A stretch of 64,000 bases of DNA from GCA-2688265 sp964527395 (GCA_964527395.1 CAZGQD010000005.1:13907-77906), one strand, 5' to 3'. Counted from the first letter of the stretch, positions 20,846 to 29,653 are shown. The notes: a model not told the origin generated them from the letters alone. Program-made: numbers and translations.

Positions 20846-21586
20846 ATGACTATAGTAATTGGTATTAAAACATTAGAAGGAGCAATTTTGGCAGCAGATT
20901 GTCAAATTACTAAAGGGTTTCGAATGGATCCAGATTTTCGTAATAAAATTCAAGCTATTGTAGGAAATTCATCAGAATTATATTTAGGCATGTCAGGTAG
21001 AGTAAATGGATTTTTTGAACACCGTTTATATCTAAGTGATTTTATTCGTGAAGTCACAGTAGAAGGTGATGATTCTTATATAGATGATATTGATAGTCCA
21101 AAAGTATTAGGTATAGATGAGTCAGAAAATAGGAGATGTTCAAGTGAATCAAGAAGTTCAGGTAATTGGAAAGAAAGAGCAAGGCTAAATCGAATATGGG
21201 ACATTTATAATGTAAGAAGATCAACAAGACTTACAGGAATAAGTTATGTTGGGCTAAGGAGATCTGAGTTAAAAGGAATAGGTTTGTTTACTATGATCAA
21301 TGGTGAATATTCTTCTCGAGATGCTGTTTGTATTGGAAGTGGAAGAATTCATGTTGAAAGGGAACTTGAAATTTTATCGCAAATTCCAGGACATGATGAT
21401 GGTTTATTATTTGTTTCAGAATTAATGGACGGAGTTCTTAAGGATTATTCAACATCTTTTGGAGGGTATACAATTTTGTCTGTAAAAGAAGAAGAGCGAA
21501 CAAAATTTGCTTTTGATCCGAATGCAAGGAGCTTAGAATTAAATTGTGTAAAATTTGAGACAGATGGCTTTCCTGAGGGTTATTGA
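20846..21586 (+). CDS. Stand-alone proteasome-beta/HslV-like Ntn hydrolase
   Basis: 246 residues from the ATG after the TATA box. After Met removal Thr1 is exposed in TIVIGIKTLEGAILAADCQIT; counting from it, Asp falls at 17 and Lys at 33 (FRNKIQAI), exactly the Thr1-Asp17-Lys33 triad of proteasome beta subunits and HslV. YLGMSGRVNG fits the following S3/S4 region. There is no propeptide, like HslV, and the middle contains an unusual charged Ser/Arg-rich insert (~95-125: ENRRCSSESRSSGNW). No alpha subunit or ATPase gene is adjacent. It is probably a self-compartmentalised peptidase or paralog of the proteasome beta subunit. Confidence 0.75.
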   Translation: MTIVIGIKTLEGAILAADCQITKGFRMDPDFRNKIQAIVGNSSELYLGMSGRVNGFFEHRLYLSDFIREVTVEGDDSYIDDIDSPKVLGIDESENRRCSSESRSSGNWKERARLNRIWDIYNVRRSTRLTGISYVGLRRSELKGIGLFTMINGEYSSRDAVCIGSGRIHVERELEILSQIPGHDDGLLFVSELMDGVLKDYSTSFGGYTILSVKEEERTKFAFDPNARSLELNCVKFETDGFPEGY

Positions 21587-21604
21587 TATTTCTAATTTTT
21601 TTTT

Positions 21605-21776
21605 GGCGTGCTATCAGACTTTTCGAAATTGTAAGACAATTTCCAAACTCTCAACGCTTTGCTTATGAGGTTAGTGCAGGCGTGACCACTCGCTCTGAAT
21701 TTTTCCACTTCGTAGAAAAATGCTCGTTAATATGATCTTGCTGTGAATGATATTGCCAGTGAAGGGATAGCACTGT
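21605..21776 (+). ncRNA. Repeated structured RNA element, copy A
   Basis: First of four related intergenic elements (others at 42.8, 52.3 and 56.4 kb). Closed by GTGCTATC (21608-21615) pairing with GATAGCAC (21766-21773). Conserved core strings are TCAGAC right after the 5' strand, GCAGGCGTGACCACT, ATGCTCGTT and ATTGCCAGTGAAGGGA before the 3' strand. A private hairpin GAAATTG/CAATTTC replaces the hairpin of copies B and C, and a second hairpin has stem ATTTTTC/GAAAAAT. Located just upstream of the CADD-like gene. Confidence 0.75.
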
Positions 21777-21910
21777 GTGAGAAGTAGTCTTATTTTGAGT
21801 TTTATGGTGATTTTATTGATTTTGTTTATAGGTTTTTTAGTTTAGTAATGCTTATATATTGATTTAGTGCTTTTTTGCTTATTGAATTTGATTGTATTGA
21901 GGTGTTTATA

Positions 21911-22654
21911 ATGAATATTGAGAATAATGGAAATAATTTTAATGATATAAGTGTTCCTGTAGAAGAGTTTAGTTTGCTTAAGCACCCTTTTTATCAGATG
22001 TGGCTTGATGGTAGTTTGTCTAAAACAGCTATTCAAGAATATACAAAGCAGTACTTCTATTTGGTTGATGCGCTTCCGCGTGCTATTGCTCGGATGTATA
22101 GTAACTGTTCTGATGAAAAAGTGCGAGCTGATTTGTTAATGCATTTGCAGGAAGAAGAAGTTGGTTTTGGTAATGGAGGAGTTGCTCATACTCAGCTTTG
22201 GCTTAATTTTGCAAAGGCTATGGGAGTTTCTGAAAAAGATGTTCGTGAGGTTGATTTGTTGCCTGGGACTAAAACTGCTGTAGATGCTTTGATGAATTCT
22301 TGTAGTAGTGGTCTTGCTGCTGGAGCTGCTGGGCTTTATGCTTATGAAAGTCAGGTGCCGCAGATAAGTGTTGAGAAAATTAAGGCTTTGAAGGAACAAT
22401 ATGGGATTTCATCTGCTGAAGGTCTTGCTTTTTTTGAAGTCCATAAAATTGCTGATTTGAAACATGGGGCACTTTGGAAGGCTATGGCTATGAAGCATGG
22501 TTCTGAAGATGAGAGAGCAAGTGTTGTTGGAGTTGTAGGTTCTAATGTTGTTATAGAATCTAGTAACGCTGTTTCTAAGGCGCTTTGGGGGATGTTTGAT
22601 TCTATGTATGAAGCTTATGTGCCTGAGAGTGAGAGAATGGCATGTGGGTGTTGA
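21911..22654 (+). CDS. CADD/TenA-PqqC family diiron protein (possible p-aminobenzoate synthase)
   Basis: 247 residues from ATG 21911, which has a GAGGTG ribosome site 8 nt upstream; the longer TTG frame is less likely. Haem-oxygenase-like all-helical fold: HPFYQMWLDGSL...YTKQYFYLVDALPRAIARM near the start, EEE at 81-83 with His93, Glu146 (YAYESQVPQ) and H178-x3-D182-x2-H185 (HKIADLKH). These match the metal ligands of chlamydial CADD, which sacrifices its own Tyr to make p-aminobenzoate; Tyr28 and Lys156 here fall at the corresponding places as I recall them. With folP nearby, a pABA role is attractive but inferred. TenA- or PqqC-like chemistry is the alternative. Confidence 0.75.
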   Translation: MNIENNGNNFNDISVPVEEFSLLKHPFYQMWLDGSLSKTAIQEYTKQYFYLVDALPRAIARMYSNCSDEKVRADLLMHLQEEEVGFGNGGVAHTQLWLNFAKAMGVSEKDVREVDLLPGTKTAVDALMNSCSSGLAAGAAGLYAYESQVPQISVEKIKALKEQYGISSAEGLAFFEVHKIADLKHGALWKAMAMKHGSEDERASVVGVVGSNVVIESSNAVSKALWGMFDSMYEAYVPESERMACGC

Positions 22655-22698
22655 TTCAATAGCAAAGTATTTAAATTGATTTTTTATTCTTTTTATTG

Positions 22699-23130
22699 AT
22701 GGTTGATAAAAAAGTAAGTTGGTTTACACTTATGAATCCTTTTTCTAAAGGGAAGGGAAAGAAGTCTAGAGCTGTAAAAGCGGCTGAGAAAGAAGATTCT
22801 TTGAAAGATATTGAAGCAATTTTGGAGTATTTAGCTGAAGTTAAAGAAGATGTTTCTAAAATGCAAGGACAAATGGAGAAATTGCGTAATTTAGAGAAAG
22901 AGAGATTGGTTGCTGGAACAGGGCTCTTGCAAGTGAATTTGCAGGCACAAATAATGCTGCTTGATCCGTTAATTGAAGAATATGATGCTTATGAAGATGA
23001 TTGTGTGATTCAAGGGATTCGATTGAAGCGAGTTGCTCGAGAGTGGGCTAGACGTGCCAAAAAGGCAGGTTTGAAAGATCTTGTGAAAGAGAAACTTGGA
23101 AAGATGGTTTGGTTACGTAGGTTGAAGTAA
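22699..23130 (+). CDS. Coiled-coil basic protein, unknown
   Basis: 143 residues, not recognised. Lys-rich start (KGKGKKSRAVKAAEKE), then a coiled coil at ~28-65 (DSLKDIEAILEYLAEVKEDVSKMQGQMEKLRNLEKER) and a basic helical tail (RLKRVAREWARRAKKAGLKDLVKEKLG). The ATG at 22699 is preferred to an overlapping TTG one codon earlier. It starts 44 bp after the CADD-like gene and could be co-transcribed. The charge suggests nucleic-acid or membrane association. Confidence 0.6.
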   Translation: MVDKKVSWFTLMNPFSKGKGKKSRAVKAAEKEDSLKDIEAILEYLAEVKEDVSKMQGQMEKLRNLEKERLVAGTGLLQVNLQAQIMLLDPLIEEYDAYEDDCVIQGIRLKRVAREWARRAKKAGLKDLVKEKLGKMVWLRRLK

Positions 23131-23254
23131 TTAGTGACCTGTTTTAATGAGATTGTTTTGTGTGACTACAAATCGAGAAATTCTTTTGTTTTTTGAGAGA
23201 TGTGGTTTTTATCTGTTCTAGAATAATTATTTTTATTCCTGCTTGGGTTTAATA

Positions 23255-23278
23255 CCCCGCAGTTCTACTGCGGTTGGG
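23255..23278. terminator. GC hairpin between convergent genes
   Basis: CCGCAG-TTCTA-CTGCGG with an outer CC/GG pair is the only GC-rich hairpin in this 170-bp convergent gap, after a protein gene on the plus strand and before the 3' end of a methyltransferase on the minus strand. It could serve as a bidirectional 3' end signal; there is no strong U tract, so the call is tentative. Confidence 0.4.
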
Positions 23279-23300
23279 ATGCTTAATTGTGAAGAGCAGT

Positions 23301-23951
23301 TTAAGCAGATGTTTGATTAGTTATTACAATTTTGATAGTTTTTTTTTTGTTTGAAAATTCTTTTATTTTTATTAAATTGGAGTCATTTAGTAATTGGTCA
23401 ATTCCGTTATTTTTTTGGAAACTTTTGAAGCCTTTGAAATGATTTGATCCTGCAAGAAATTCAATTATTTTGACTATATCTCCAAAGATATTTTTGGGTT
23501 GTGGAGTAGAATAATCTGCAATGATGATGTTTTTTGAGATACGTTTTGCTTCTTTAAGAACTCTGATTCTTAGGTCTTGAGGGACTTCATGAAGCATCAT
23601 AGAAATTGTTGCATAATCAAATTCTTGGTCTTTGAATTTTGGTAAGTTTGTTGCATCAGCATGAATAAAAGTGATATTGTTATTTTTTGTATGTGTTTGT
23701 TCGTTTCTTAATTTTTGGCGTTTTTTGGCATGTTTGATCATTATTGAGGAAAGTTCTATTCCTATTACTGATTTGCATTTATTTGATAGGTCAAAAACTA
23801 GTGAGCCTGTACCACAAGCAATGTCGATTACTTTACTGTTAGGTTTTATTTGCTTAGTGATGATTTTTCTTATTTCTTTTAAAGGAGTATCAAATATAAT
23901 TTCGTGGATTTTTCCATCATAATAATGAATTTTATCATTCTTTTTAGTCAT
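23301..23951 (-). CDS. Class I SAM-dependent methyltransferase
   Basis: 216 residues. Motif I VIDIACGTGSLVFDL binds S-adenosylmethionine; motif II is SVIGIELSS; FIHADATNLP and YATISMMLHEVP are motifs III and IV, in the style of UbiE/Methyltransf_11 enzymes. Substrate unknown. It lies 38 bp downstream of DUF655 on the same strand, where many archaea carry the rRNA dimethyltransferase RsmA/Dim1; it lacks the Dim1 NLPY motif, so it is not that enzyme. Confidence 0.85.
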   Translation of the reverse strand: MTKKNDKIHYYDGKIHEIIFDTPLKEIRKIITKQIKPNSKVIDIACGTGSLVFDLSNKCKSVIGIELSSIMIKHAKKRQKLRNEQTHTKNNNITFIHADATNLPKFKDQEFDYATISMMLHEVPQDLRIRVLKEAKRISKNIIIADYSTPQPKNIFGDIVKIIEFLAGSNHFKGFKSFQKNNGIDQLLNDSNLIKIKEFSNKKKTIKIVITNQTSA

Positions 23952-23989
23952 AATAATAGAAAAATGATAAGAAATATTTCAATGTTTGC

Positions 23990-24604
23990 TTATTTAACAA
24001 AGATGTTGTACTTTTCTTTGCCTTCTAGCTCTTTAATGATTCTCTTAATAACAATACCTTTTGGATTTGGCATTAGTTTTACTCTACTTTTGATGTCATC
24101 AAAGGATTCGAAAGCTTTGAATTTTCTTTGGTCAATGATTTCCCACATATGTTTTTTACCTAAACCTGGTAAAATCTCTAAGGAATGCATTCTCATTGAT
24201 AATGGTCCAGCTTTGTTGAAAAAATTGATGAATCTAGTTTCGTCTTCTTCTACAATTTTTTCTATAGCATGTTTTAGTTCAGCAGCTGCTGTACTAGTTA
24301 GTTTGCTGATTGGAATTCTACCTTTGATGTGGTGGATTTGGTCCCTTTTACCTTCTCCGACATAAACTTCTTCTTGAGGTTGTAGGAATACTTCTTTTTT
24401 TGGAACAATTTCTAGTAAGGTTAAATGATTTTTACCAATAGCTTGAGCAATAGGATCTTTTGGCCTGTGACCAGTATTATGAGAGGCGTAGCCGTGTTTA
24501 AGAAAATCTAGTACAATTGCGTTTTCTTCTGCCGGTCGTTTTGGTTTATCAGAGTCAGTGCTTCTTCTGTCTCTTGGGTTTGACCTTTGGTTTTCGTATC
24601 TCAT
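23990..24604 (-). CDS. DUF655 family protein
   Basis: 204 residues. Conserved archaeal protein of unknown biochemical role found beside rpl21e and rpoF. The recognisable core is AIVLDFLKHGYASHNTG, then an OB-like beta region (HLTLLEIVPKK...VYVGEGKR), and a helix-hairpin-helix-like segment at ~145-165 (LEILPGLGKKHMWEIIDQR), suggesting nucleic-acid binding. A minus-strand TATA-like box (ttatataaat, ~24611-24620) just before the ATG indicates a leaderless start in addition to read-through from rpoF. Confidence 0.88.
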   Translation of the reverse strand: MRYENQRSNPRDRRSTDSDKPKRPAEENAIVLDFLKHGYASHNTGHRPKDPIAQAIGKNHLTLLEIVPKKEVFLQPQEEVYVGEGKRDQIHHIKGRIPISKLTSTAAAELKHAIEKIVEEDETRFINFFNKAGPLSMRMHSLEILPGLGKKHMWEIIDQRKFKAFESFDDIKSRVKLMPNPKGIVIKRIIKELEGKEKYNIFVK

Positions 24605-24750
24605 TTTTGATTTATATAATGGTTATTTTGTTTTTTTGATGATGATTTTTATTGATTATGTATTTTCTTTAATTAATTGTCTAAGGAGTTTATGAAGAAG
24701 TCAATCTTAATAAAACTTGCCAAAGAGAATTTAAGAAAAAGATGCTTGTT

Positions 24751-25095
24751 TTAAATGATTTTTTTAATCTCATCTAAGATGGCATCTTGATCTTTTTTAG
24801 GCAAGGTGATGTTGTATCCTTGCAAGACAGATTTAAGATCGTCTGCGTCTTTTGGTAGAAAATCGATGATTTTGGCAATATGTTTTGCTCTTAATCTTGT
24901 TAGATCAAGGCCTTCAAGAGCTGCTTTAAGGTCATCTTTTTGTTTTGTAGTTAAAGTTACAAATGCATCAAGGTATTCTTTGGTTTTTTGTGATAAAAAG
25001 CCTAGTTCAGTATCTCGCTTTGTGATCTTGTCAATTGATTCCTTCACTTCTGCTAAGCAGAGTGGCTCTTCACTAATAACTGTTGCATTTGGCAT
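24751..25095 (-). CDS. rpoF: RNA polymerase subunit F (Rpb4)
   Basis: 114 residues. Partner of RpoE (Rpb7, at 57.5 kb) in the stalk of archaeal RNA polymerase. The HRDC-like helical domain is complete: LAEVKESIDKI, LGFLSQKTKEYLDAF, then LTRLRAKHIAKIIDFLPKDADDLKSVL, the most conserved Rpb4 segment. Starts 4 bp after rpl21e, the standard archaeal gene order. Confidence 0.93.
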   Translation of the reverse strand: MPNATVISEEPLCLAEVKESIDKITKRDTELGFLSQKTKEYLDAFVTLTTKQKDDLKAALEGLDLTRLRAKHIAKIIDFLPKDADDLKSVLQGYNITLPKKDQDAILDEIKKII

Positions 25096-25099
25096 TTTT

Positions 25100-25399
25100 T
25101 TAGTTTGTTTGTAGTCTGATTAAATGAATTGGGTGAACAAAGATTCTTTTTAATTTGTTACCATCATTGAAGTCAACTTGGTAGCAATTTCCTCTTTGAC
25201 CAGTCACTTTTCCACATTTTCCATGAAATCTAGGGTGGAATTGACCTTTTGGGATGCTGGAGTTGATTTTTAAAGCTACTCTTTCTTGAAGTTTGAATAG
25301 TTGAAAATACTTGCTAAGAGAGATTTTTCCTTTTTCACGCACATTTTTTTGAAGTTTGTGCCTGGTTTTTCTTCTTCCTGTACCAATTCTAGTTGTCAT
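25100..25399 (-). CDS. rpl21e: Ribosomal protein L21e
   Basis: 99 residues from the ATG at 25399; a GTG four codons upstream is in frame but unlikely, because a minus-strand TATA box (ctttataaatg, ~25421-25431) lies 25-28 bp before this ATG, so the gene is leaderless. Basic SH3-like ribosomal protein: RKTRHKLQKNVREKG at the start, VALKINSSIPKGQFHPRFHGKCGKVTGQRGNCYQV in the core and FVHPIHLIRL at the end. First gene of the L21e-RpoF-DUF655 cluster. Confidence 0.94.
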   Translation of the reverse strand: MTTRIGTGRRKTRHKLQKNVREKGKISLSKYFQLFKLQERVALKINSSIPKGQFHPRFHGKCGKVTGQRGNCYQVDFNDGNKLKRIFVHPIHLIRLQTN

Positions 25400-25581
25400 A
25401 CTCGGTTTCACGTTGAAACATTTATAAAGTTTGTGGTAGGATTTGGGTTTTGTGGGCTTTTTAGGGTGTTCTTGTGATTGGAGTGATAAAATTAAAGGAT
25501 TTATAGTTTTTTGATGGTTTTATCAGAAGATATCAAAAGAGATGGAGAAAATAGAGCTTATATATTTAGAAATAAAGTAAA

Positions 25582-27471
25582 ATGGCTGAAAATTTGGAAA
25601 AAAAGGAAGTTTTAGAGCCTAAGAATAAAAGTTCAGGTAAGAAAAAGCATGCTCAGGCGCTTGCAAATGCTGATGAATCGTTTTATTCAGACTTAGCTGA
25701 TGCTTTAGTAGATTTAGGTGAGAATGTTCCTCGTAAAGAAATAGATAAATTGAAGCGAAAATTGTCTGCTAAATATAGATTGCCTAAGATTCCAACAAAT
25801 ATAGAAGTTTATTTGAGGGTTCCCGTTGATAAGCGAGATCTTGTTAAGAAGAAACTGATGACAAAACCAGTTAGGAGTATTTCTGGAGTTTCACCGATTG
25901 CGATTATGACAAAACCAATTGGATGTCCGCATGGGAGATGTATTTATTGTCCAGGAGGACCAGGATCTGTTTTTGGGGATGTACCGCAAAGTTATACTGG
26001 AAAAGAGCCAGCGAGTATGAGGGCGATTCGTAATAAATTTGATGCTTATTTACAGGTTTTTAATCGACTTGAGCAATATGTGATTTTAGGGCATAGTTTT
26101 ACTAAAAATGATGTAATTATTATGGGTGGGACATTTCCTTCTTTTCCACTAGATTATCAAGATGAGTTTATAGCTTTAACGTATAAAGCAATGAATGATT
26201 TTTCAGAAATGTTTTTTGATTCTGACGGTAAGTTTGATTTAGATAAGTTTATTGCTTATTTTGAGCTTCCTGGAGATATTCGTGATGCTGAAAGGACCAA
26301 ACGTATTCAAAAGAAGCTTTTGAAGCATAAGAATCTAAGAGAAGCTAGAGGATCTAAGAGATTAGGTGGGTTGGAGGAGTCTGAAGAATCTAGGGAATTA
26401 GGAGAAATTGGGAAAAAAGGAGAAGTTGTTGTGTCTGATCTTGAAGAAGAGAAAAGACGTAATGATGAAGAATCTTATGTAAAATGTATTGGACTTACTA
26501 TTGAAACCAAGCCAGATTGGGCTTTGCTTGATCATGCTAAACAGATGTTGAGGTTAGGATGTACACGAGTAGAGCTTGGAGTTCAGACAACGAATGCAGA
26601 GATTACTGCTCGGACAAATAGAGGGCATAGTCAAGAAGAGACTGTTGAATCTATTAAGGTGCTTCGTGATTTAGGATTTAAACTTAATTTTCATATGATG
26701 CCTGGGCTTCCGGGGAGTAGTGAGGGAGAAGATGTAAAGATGCTTTGTGAGGTAGTGTCTGATTCGCGTTATATGCCTGATATGTTGAAGATTTATCCTT
26801 GTATGGTAATGCCTGGAACGCCTCTTAAAAAGCTGTTTGATGCTGGCAAATTTGAGCCTATGGAGACAGATGGAGCAATAAGAGTGATTTCTTCTTTTAT
26901 TGAGGCTGGAGTGCCGGAATGGGTGCGTATTATGAGGGTTCAGCGTGATATTCCAACATATAGGACAACTGCAGGGGTGGATAAAACAAATCTGCGACAG
27001 ATGCTTGAGAAGCAAATGAATGAGAAAGGAATAGTTAGTCGAGATATTCGTGCTCGTGAGCCTAAAAGAAAAGAGATTGATTTTGAAGCAGTTGAATTAG
27101 TGGTTCGGTCTTATGATGCTTCTGCTGGGAAGGAGTACTTTATCTCTTTTGAGGATCTTTCTAATGATTTGATATTAGGATTTATTAGACTTAGGTTTCC
27201 AAATTCTGGGCTTGTGCCTGAGATAAATTCAGATTCTGCTTTGATTCGTGAGTTGCATGTCTATGGACAAGCTTTGGCGCTTGGGAAGGAATCTAGTGAA
27301 GGAGTTGTTCAGCATAAAGGTTTTGGGCGTAAGCTACTTGCTAAAGCAGAAGAGATTGCTCGTGAAGCTTGCAAGAAGAAGATGGTGATTATTAGTGGAG
27401 TAGGAGTTAGAGGTTATTATGAGAAGTTTGGGTATAAGCGAGATGGACCTTATATGAGTAAAAATTTTTGA
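25582..27471 (+). CDS. elp3: Elp3: tRNA U34 carboxymethyltransferase (radical SAM + GNAT)
   Basis: 629 residues. Modifies wobble uridine of tRNAs using acetyl-CoA. The radical-SAM centre is CPHGRCIYCPGGPG (three cysteines in the CX4CX2C form), with GGTFPSFP, GLTIETKPDW and RVELGVQTT; the C-terminal GNAT domain has KGFGRKLLAKAEEIA and GVGVRGYYEKFGY. A charged insert at ~255-300 (GLEESEESRELGEIGKKGEV region) lies between the first radical-SAM half and the Elp3 core and is probably a surface loop. Preceded by TATA-like cttatatattt at ~25557. Confidence 0.96.
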   Translation: MAENLEKKEVLEPKNKSSGKKKHAQALANADESFYSDLADALVDLGENVPRKEIDKLKRKLSAKYRLPKIPTNIEVYLRVPVDKRDLVKKKLMTKPVRSISGVSPIAIMTKPIGCPHGRCIYCPGGPGSVFGDVPQSYTGKEPASMRAIRNKFDAYLQVFNRLEQYVILGHSFTKNDVIIMGGTFPSFPLDYQDEFIALTYKAMNDFSEMFFDSDGKFDLDKFIAYFELPGDIRDAERTKRIQKKLLKHKNLREARGSKRLGGLEESEESRELGEIGKKGEVVVSDLEEEKRRNDEESYVKCIGLTIETKPDWALLDHAKQMLRLGCTRVELGVQTTNAEITARTNRGHSQEETVESIKVLRDLGFKLNFHMMPGLPGSSEGEDVKMLCEVVSDSRYMPDMLKIYPCMVMPGTPLKKLFDAGKFEPMETDGAIRVISSFIEAGVPEWVRIMRVQRDIPTYRTTAGVDKTNLRQMLEKQMNEKGIVSRDIRAREPKRKEIDFEAVELVVRSYDASAGKEYFISFEDLSNDLILGFIRLRFPNSGLVPEINSDSALIRELHVYGQALALGKESSEGVVQHKGFGRKLLAKAEEIAREACKKKMVIISGVGVRGYYEKFGYKRDGPYMSKNF

Positions 27472-27567
27472 GTAGGAATAAGGGTTTTTCTTTGTTTTGT
27501 TGGTACTAGGTAAACGACAACTTTAAATATAATAATTCGCTGATCTAGATTGGGAGGGTTTTGAATT

Positions 27568-29022
27568 ATGAAAAAGTCAGGTTTTTTACTAGGGATTTCG
27601 TTCTTGTTGGTACTTATTTGTTCACTGAGTGTTATAGCTGTTGATTTGAGTGTGGAGATTGTAGATGATACAATTGACCCAGGAGAATCAGCTGAATTTT
27701 TAATTATTATTGAAAATGATGATAATGAGGTGCAAGATTTCACATTATATTCTTTGTCAGGAGCAGATGGATGGCAGGTAGATCCTAAGGATTTAGGAGA
27801 TAGGGTTATTGAGAATCTAGAACCTGGAGAGGAACGTGAAGTTTCTGTATTAGCAACTCCACTTTTTGATGAAATGGATCCAGGAGTTTATCAGCTTTCA
27901 CTTGATGTAGATGGGGAGTTTGATGGAGAATCAGATCAGGTTTCACTTAAAGTTTATCTTGGATCAGGACCATCAGCAGGAGAGTATTTGCCGTCAATTT
28001 CAGTTGAGCTTGAAATGGATGAAGAGATTGATTCTCTTGAGCCTACAAGTGTAGTTTTATATTTAGAAAATGGGAATTCTCGTAATTTGAGTGATTTAAG
28101 TTTGAGAGTTGAAAGTGATATTGAACCATTTAATGTGCATATTCCAATTGGACTTGAAGGTTTTGAAGAGAAAACTGTTGAATTTACAGTAGATCTTGAT
28201 CCGTATACGCAGCCTAAGAATTATGTGGTTTTCTTTATATTTGAAAGTGAAGGAGAAACAGTAAAGATTGTTGATTCTAAAGTAGAAGTTGAGATGTATG
28301 TACCTGACTTTGTAGTTGAAGTTAGTGAAGAAAAAATGTTTTTGAAAAAGCAAGTTGAAATTAGCTTGTTAAATGAAGGAAATGCAGAAAATACTCAGCA
28401 GTATCTTTACTCAATTTCTTTTTTCTCATCACTTTTTGTAAATTCAGATGAAGGTTATGTTGTGCGTCATGATGGACAAAGTTATGTTGTATGGGATATG
28501 GCATTGCAGCCTGGAGAGCAAATAGATGTAAGTTTGGCTTTAAATTATAGAGTTTTATTTTACTTGTTTGTATTTTCACTTGCTTTGTTTTTGTTTTACT
28601 GGATAGTTAGATCTCCAATATTGATATCTAAAAAAGGTCTTGTAGTGGTAGGAGATGAAAATGGTCTAAGTGAAGTCAAAGTAATGCTTGAAATTAGAAA
28701 TAGAAGTAAGCGTCCATATACAGTGGTAGAGATTATGGATACCGTTCCAGGAATTGCTAACGTTGAGCGAACTTTGCAGCTTGGTACACTAAAACCAGAT
28801 AAAGTAACACATTCAAGACAAGGAAGTAAGATTTATTGGAGTTTGAGTGAATTAGATGCACTTGAACAGAGAATTATTACTTACAAAATTAAAGCTAAGT
28901 TGAATATTTTAGGGCAGTTTCAGTTGCCTAGAGCAGAATTAGAGTATTCAAGTGTGAAAGGTAAACGAAAAAAGAGTTATTCAAACTATTTTAGAATGGA
29001 TACACGTTTGCAAAAAAGGTAG
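27568..29022 (+). CDS. Membrane protein with NEW3/DUF11-like beta domains
   Basis: 484 residues. Signal peptide at 1-24, then two beta-sandwich domains outside the cell with NEW3/CARDB-like features (DDTIDPGESAEFLIIIENDD, NLEPGEEREVSV, YLENGNSRNLSDLSLRVES). A transmembrane helix at ~333-352 (LFYLFVFSLALFLFYWIV) is followed by an internal beta domain (LEIRNRSKRPYTVVEIMDTVPG) resembling DUF11. GGAGGG 11 nt before ATG is a good ribosome site. Next to sepF; a cell-envelope or division-linked role is only a guess. Confidence 0.75.
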   Translation: MKKSGFLLGISFLLVLICSLSVIAVDLSVEIVDDTIDPGESAEFLIIIENDDNEVQDFTLYSLSGADGWQVDPKDLGDRVIENLEPGEEREVSVLATPLFDEMDPGVYQLSLDVDGEFDGESDQVSLKVYLGSGPSAGEYLPSISVELEMDEEIDSLEPTSVVLYLENGNSRNLSDLSLRVESDIEPFNVHIPIGLEGFEEKTVEFTVDLDPYTQPKNYVVFFIFESEGETVKIVDSKVEVEMYVPDFVVEVSEEKMFLKKQVEISLLNEGNAENTQQYLYSISFFSSLFVNSDEGYVVRHDGQSYVVWDMALQPGEQIDVSLALNYRVLFYLFVFSLALFLFYWIVRSPILISKKGLVVVGDENGLSEVKVMLEIRNRSKRPYTVVEIMDTVPGIANVERTLQLGTLKPDKVTHSRQGSKIYWSLSELDALEQRIITYKIKAKLNILGQFQLPRAELEYSSVKGKRKKSYSNYFRMDTRLQKR

Positions 29023-29138
29023 AAAATTAAGTACTTGGTACCTGTGTGGTCTGTCATCTGTTTTGGACAATAAAAACATTTAAATAATCACATTGAGGGT
29101 AAGAAGTAATTAGATTTTAGAGGAGAGGGTAAGATAAA

Positions 29139-29591
29139 ATGAGGGACTTTTTTTTACAATTAAAGGAAAAATTTGCTAAGCAACCAGATGAGCCAATGGA
29201 AGAACCAGTGGCTGAAGTGTCTTCAGATTATGTTGAAGTAGGAGCTTCTAGTGTAGTTGGAACTTCTGAAGGTGGAGATTCTAAGGTGGTTGTCAGGCCA
29301 TTTGTGATGGAAGAATTTGAAGATATCAAAGCTGTTTTAGATAGTCTTCGTCAGGGTAAAACCATTGCTCTAATTAATATTCGTCCACTAAAAGAAAAAG
29401 ATATTGTTGAATTAAAACGTGCAATTAACAAGCTGCGTAAGACTTGTGATGCTATCGATGGTGACATTGCTGGCTTTGGAGAAGATTATGTTGTAGCAGC
29501 ACCGTATTTTGCTAGGATTTATCGTGGTAAGAGGTCAGTTTCAACAGTTTCTGCTGCTCCTGAGGAAGCTCCGCAAGTTCAAAGTTTTTAG
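29139..29591 (+). CDS. sepF: Cell division protein SepF
   Basis: 150 residues. Membrane anchor for FtsZ in archaea. The first ~12 residues (MRDFFLQLKEKFAK) form the amphipathic membrane-targeting helix, followed by an acidic linker and the SepF core from ~48: VVVRPFVMEEFEDIKAVLDSLRQGKTIALINI and the DIVELKRAINKLRKTCDAIDGDIAGFGEDYVVAAP dimerisation/FtsZ-binding part. A GAGGAGAGG ribosome site precedes the ATG. No ftsZ in the window. Confidence 0.93.
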   Translation: MRDFFLQLKEKFAKQPDEPMEEPVAEVSSDYVEVGASSVVGTSEGGDSKVVVRPFVMEEFEDIKAVLDSLRQGKTIALINIRPLKEKDIVELKRAINKLRKTCDAIDGDIAGFGEDYVVAAPYFARIYRGKRSVSTVSAAPEEAPQVQSF

Positions 29592-29653
29592 TTTGAAATG
29601 ATGTGAGTTAGATTAAATTTTTGTTTTTTGTATTTAAATCATTTTGAGGAAAA

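Noticed and set aside
21605..21776. TPP, cobalamin or other known riboswitch
   Set aside because: GCCAGTGA recalls the cobalamin GCCACTG box only superficially; no other class signature, and the flanking genes of the four copies have nothing in common.
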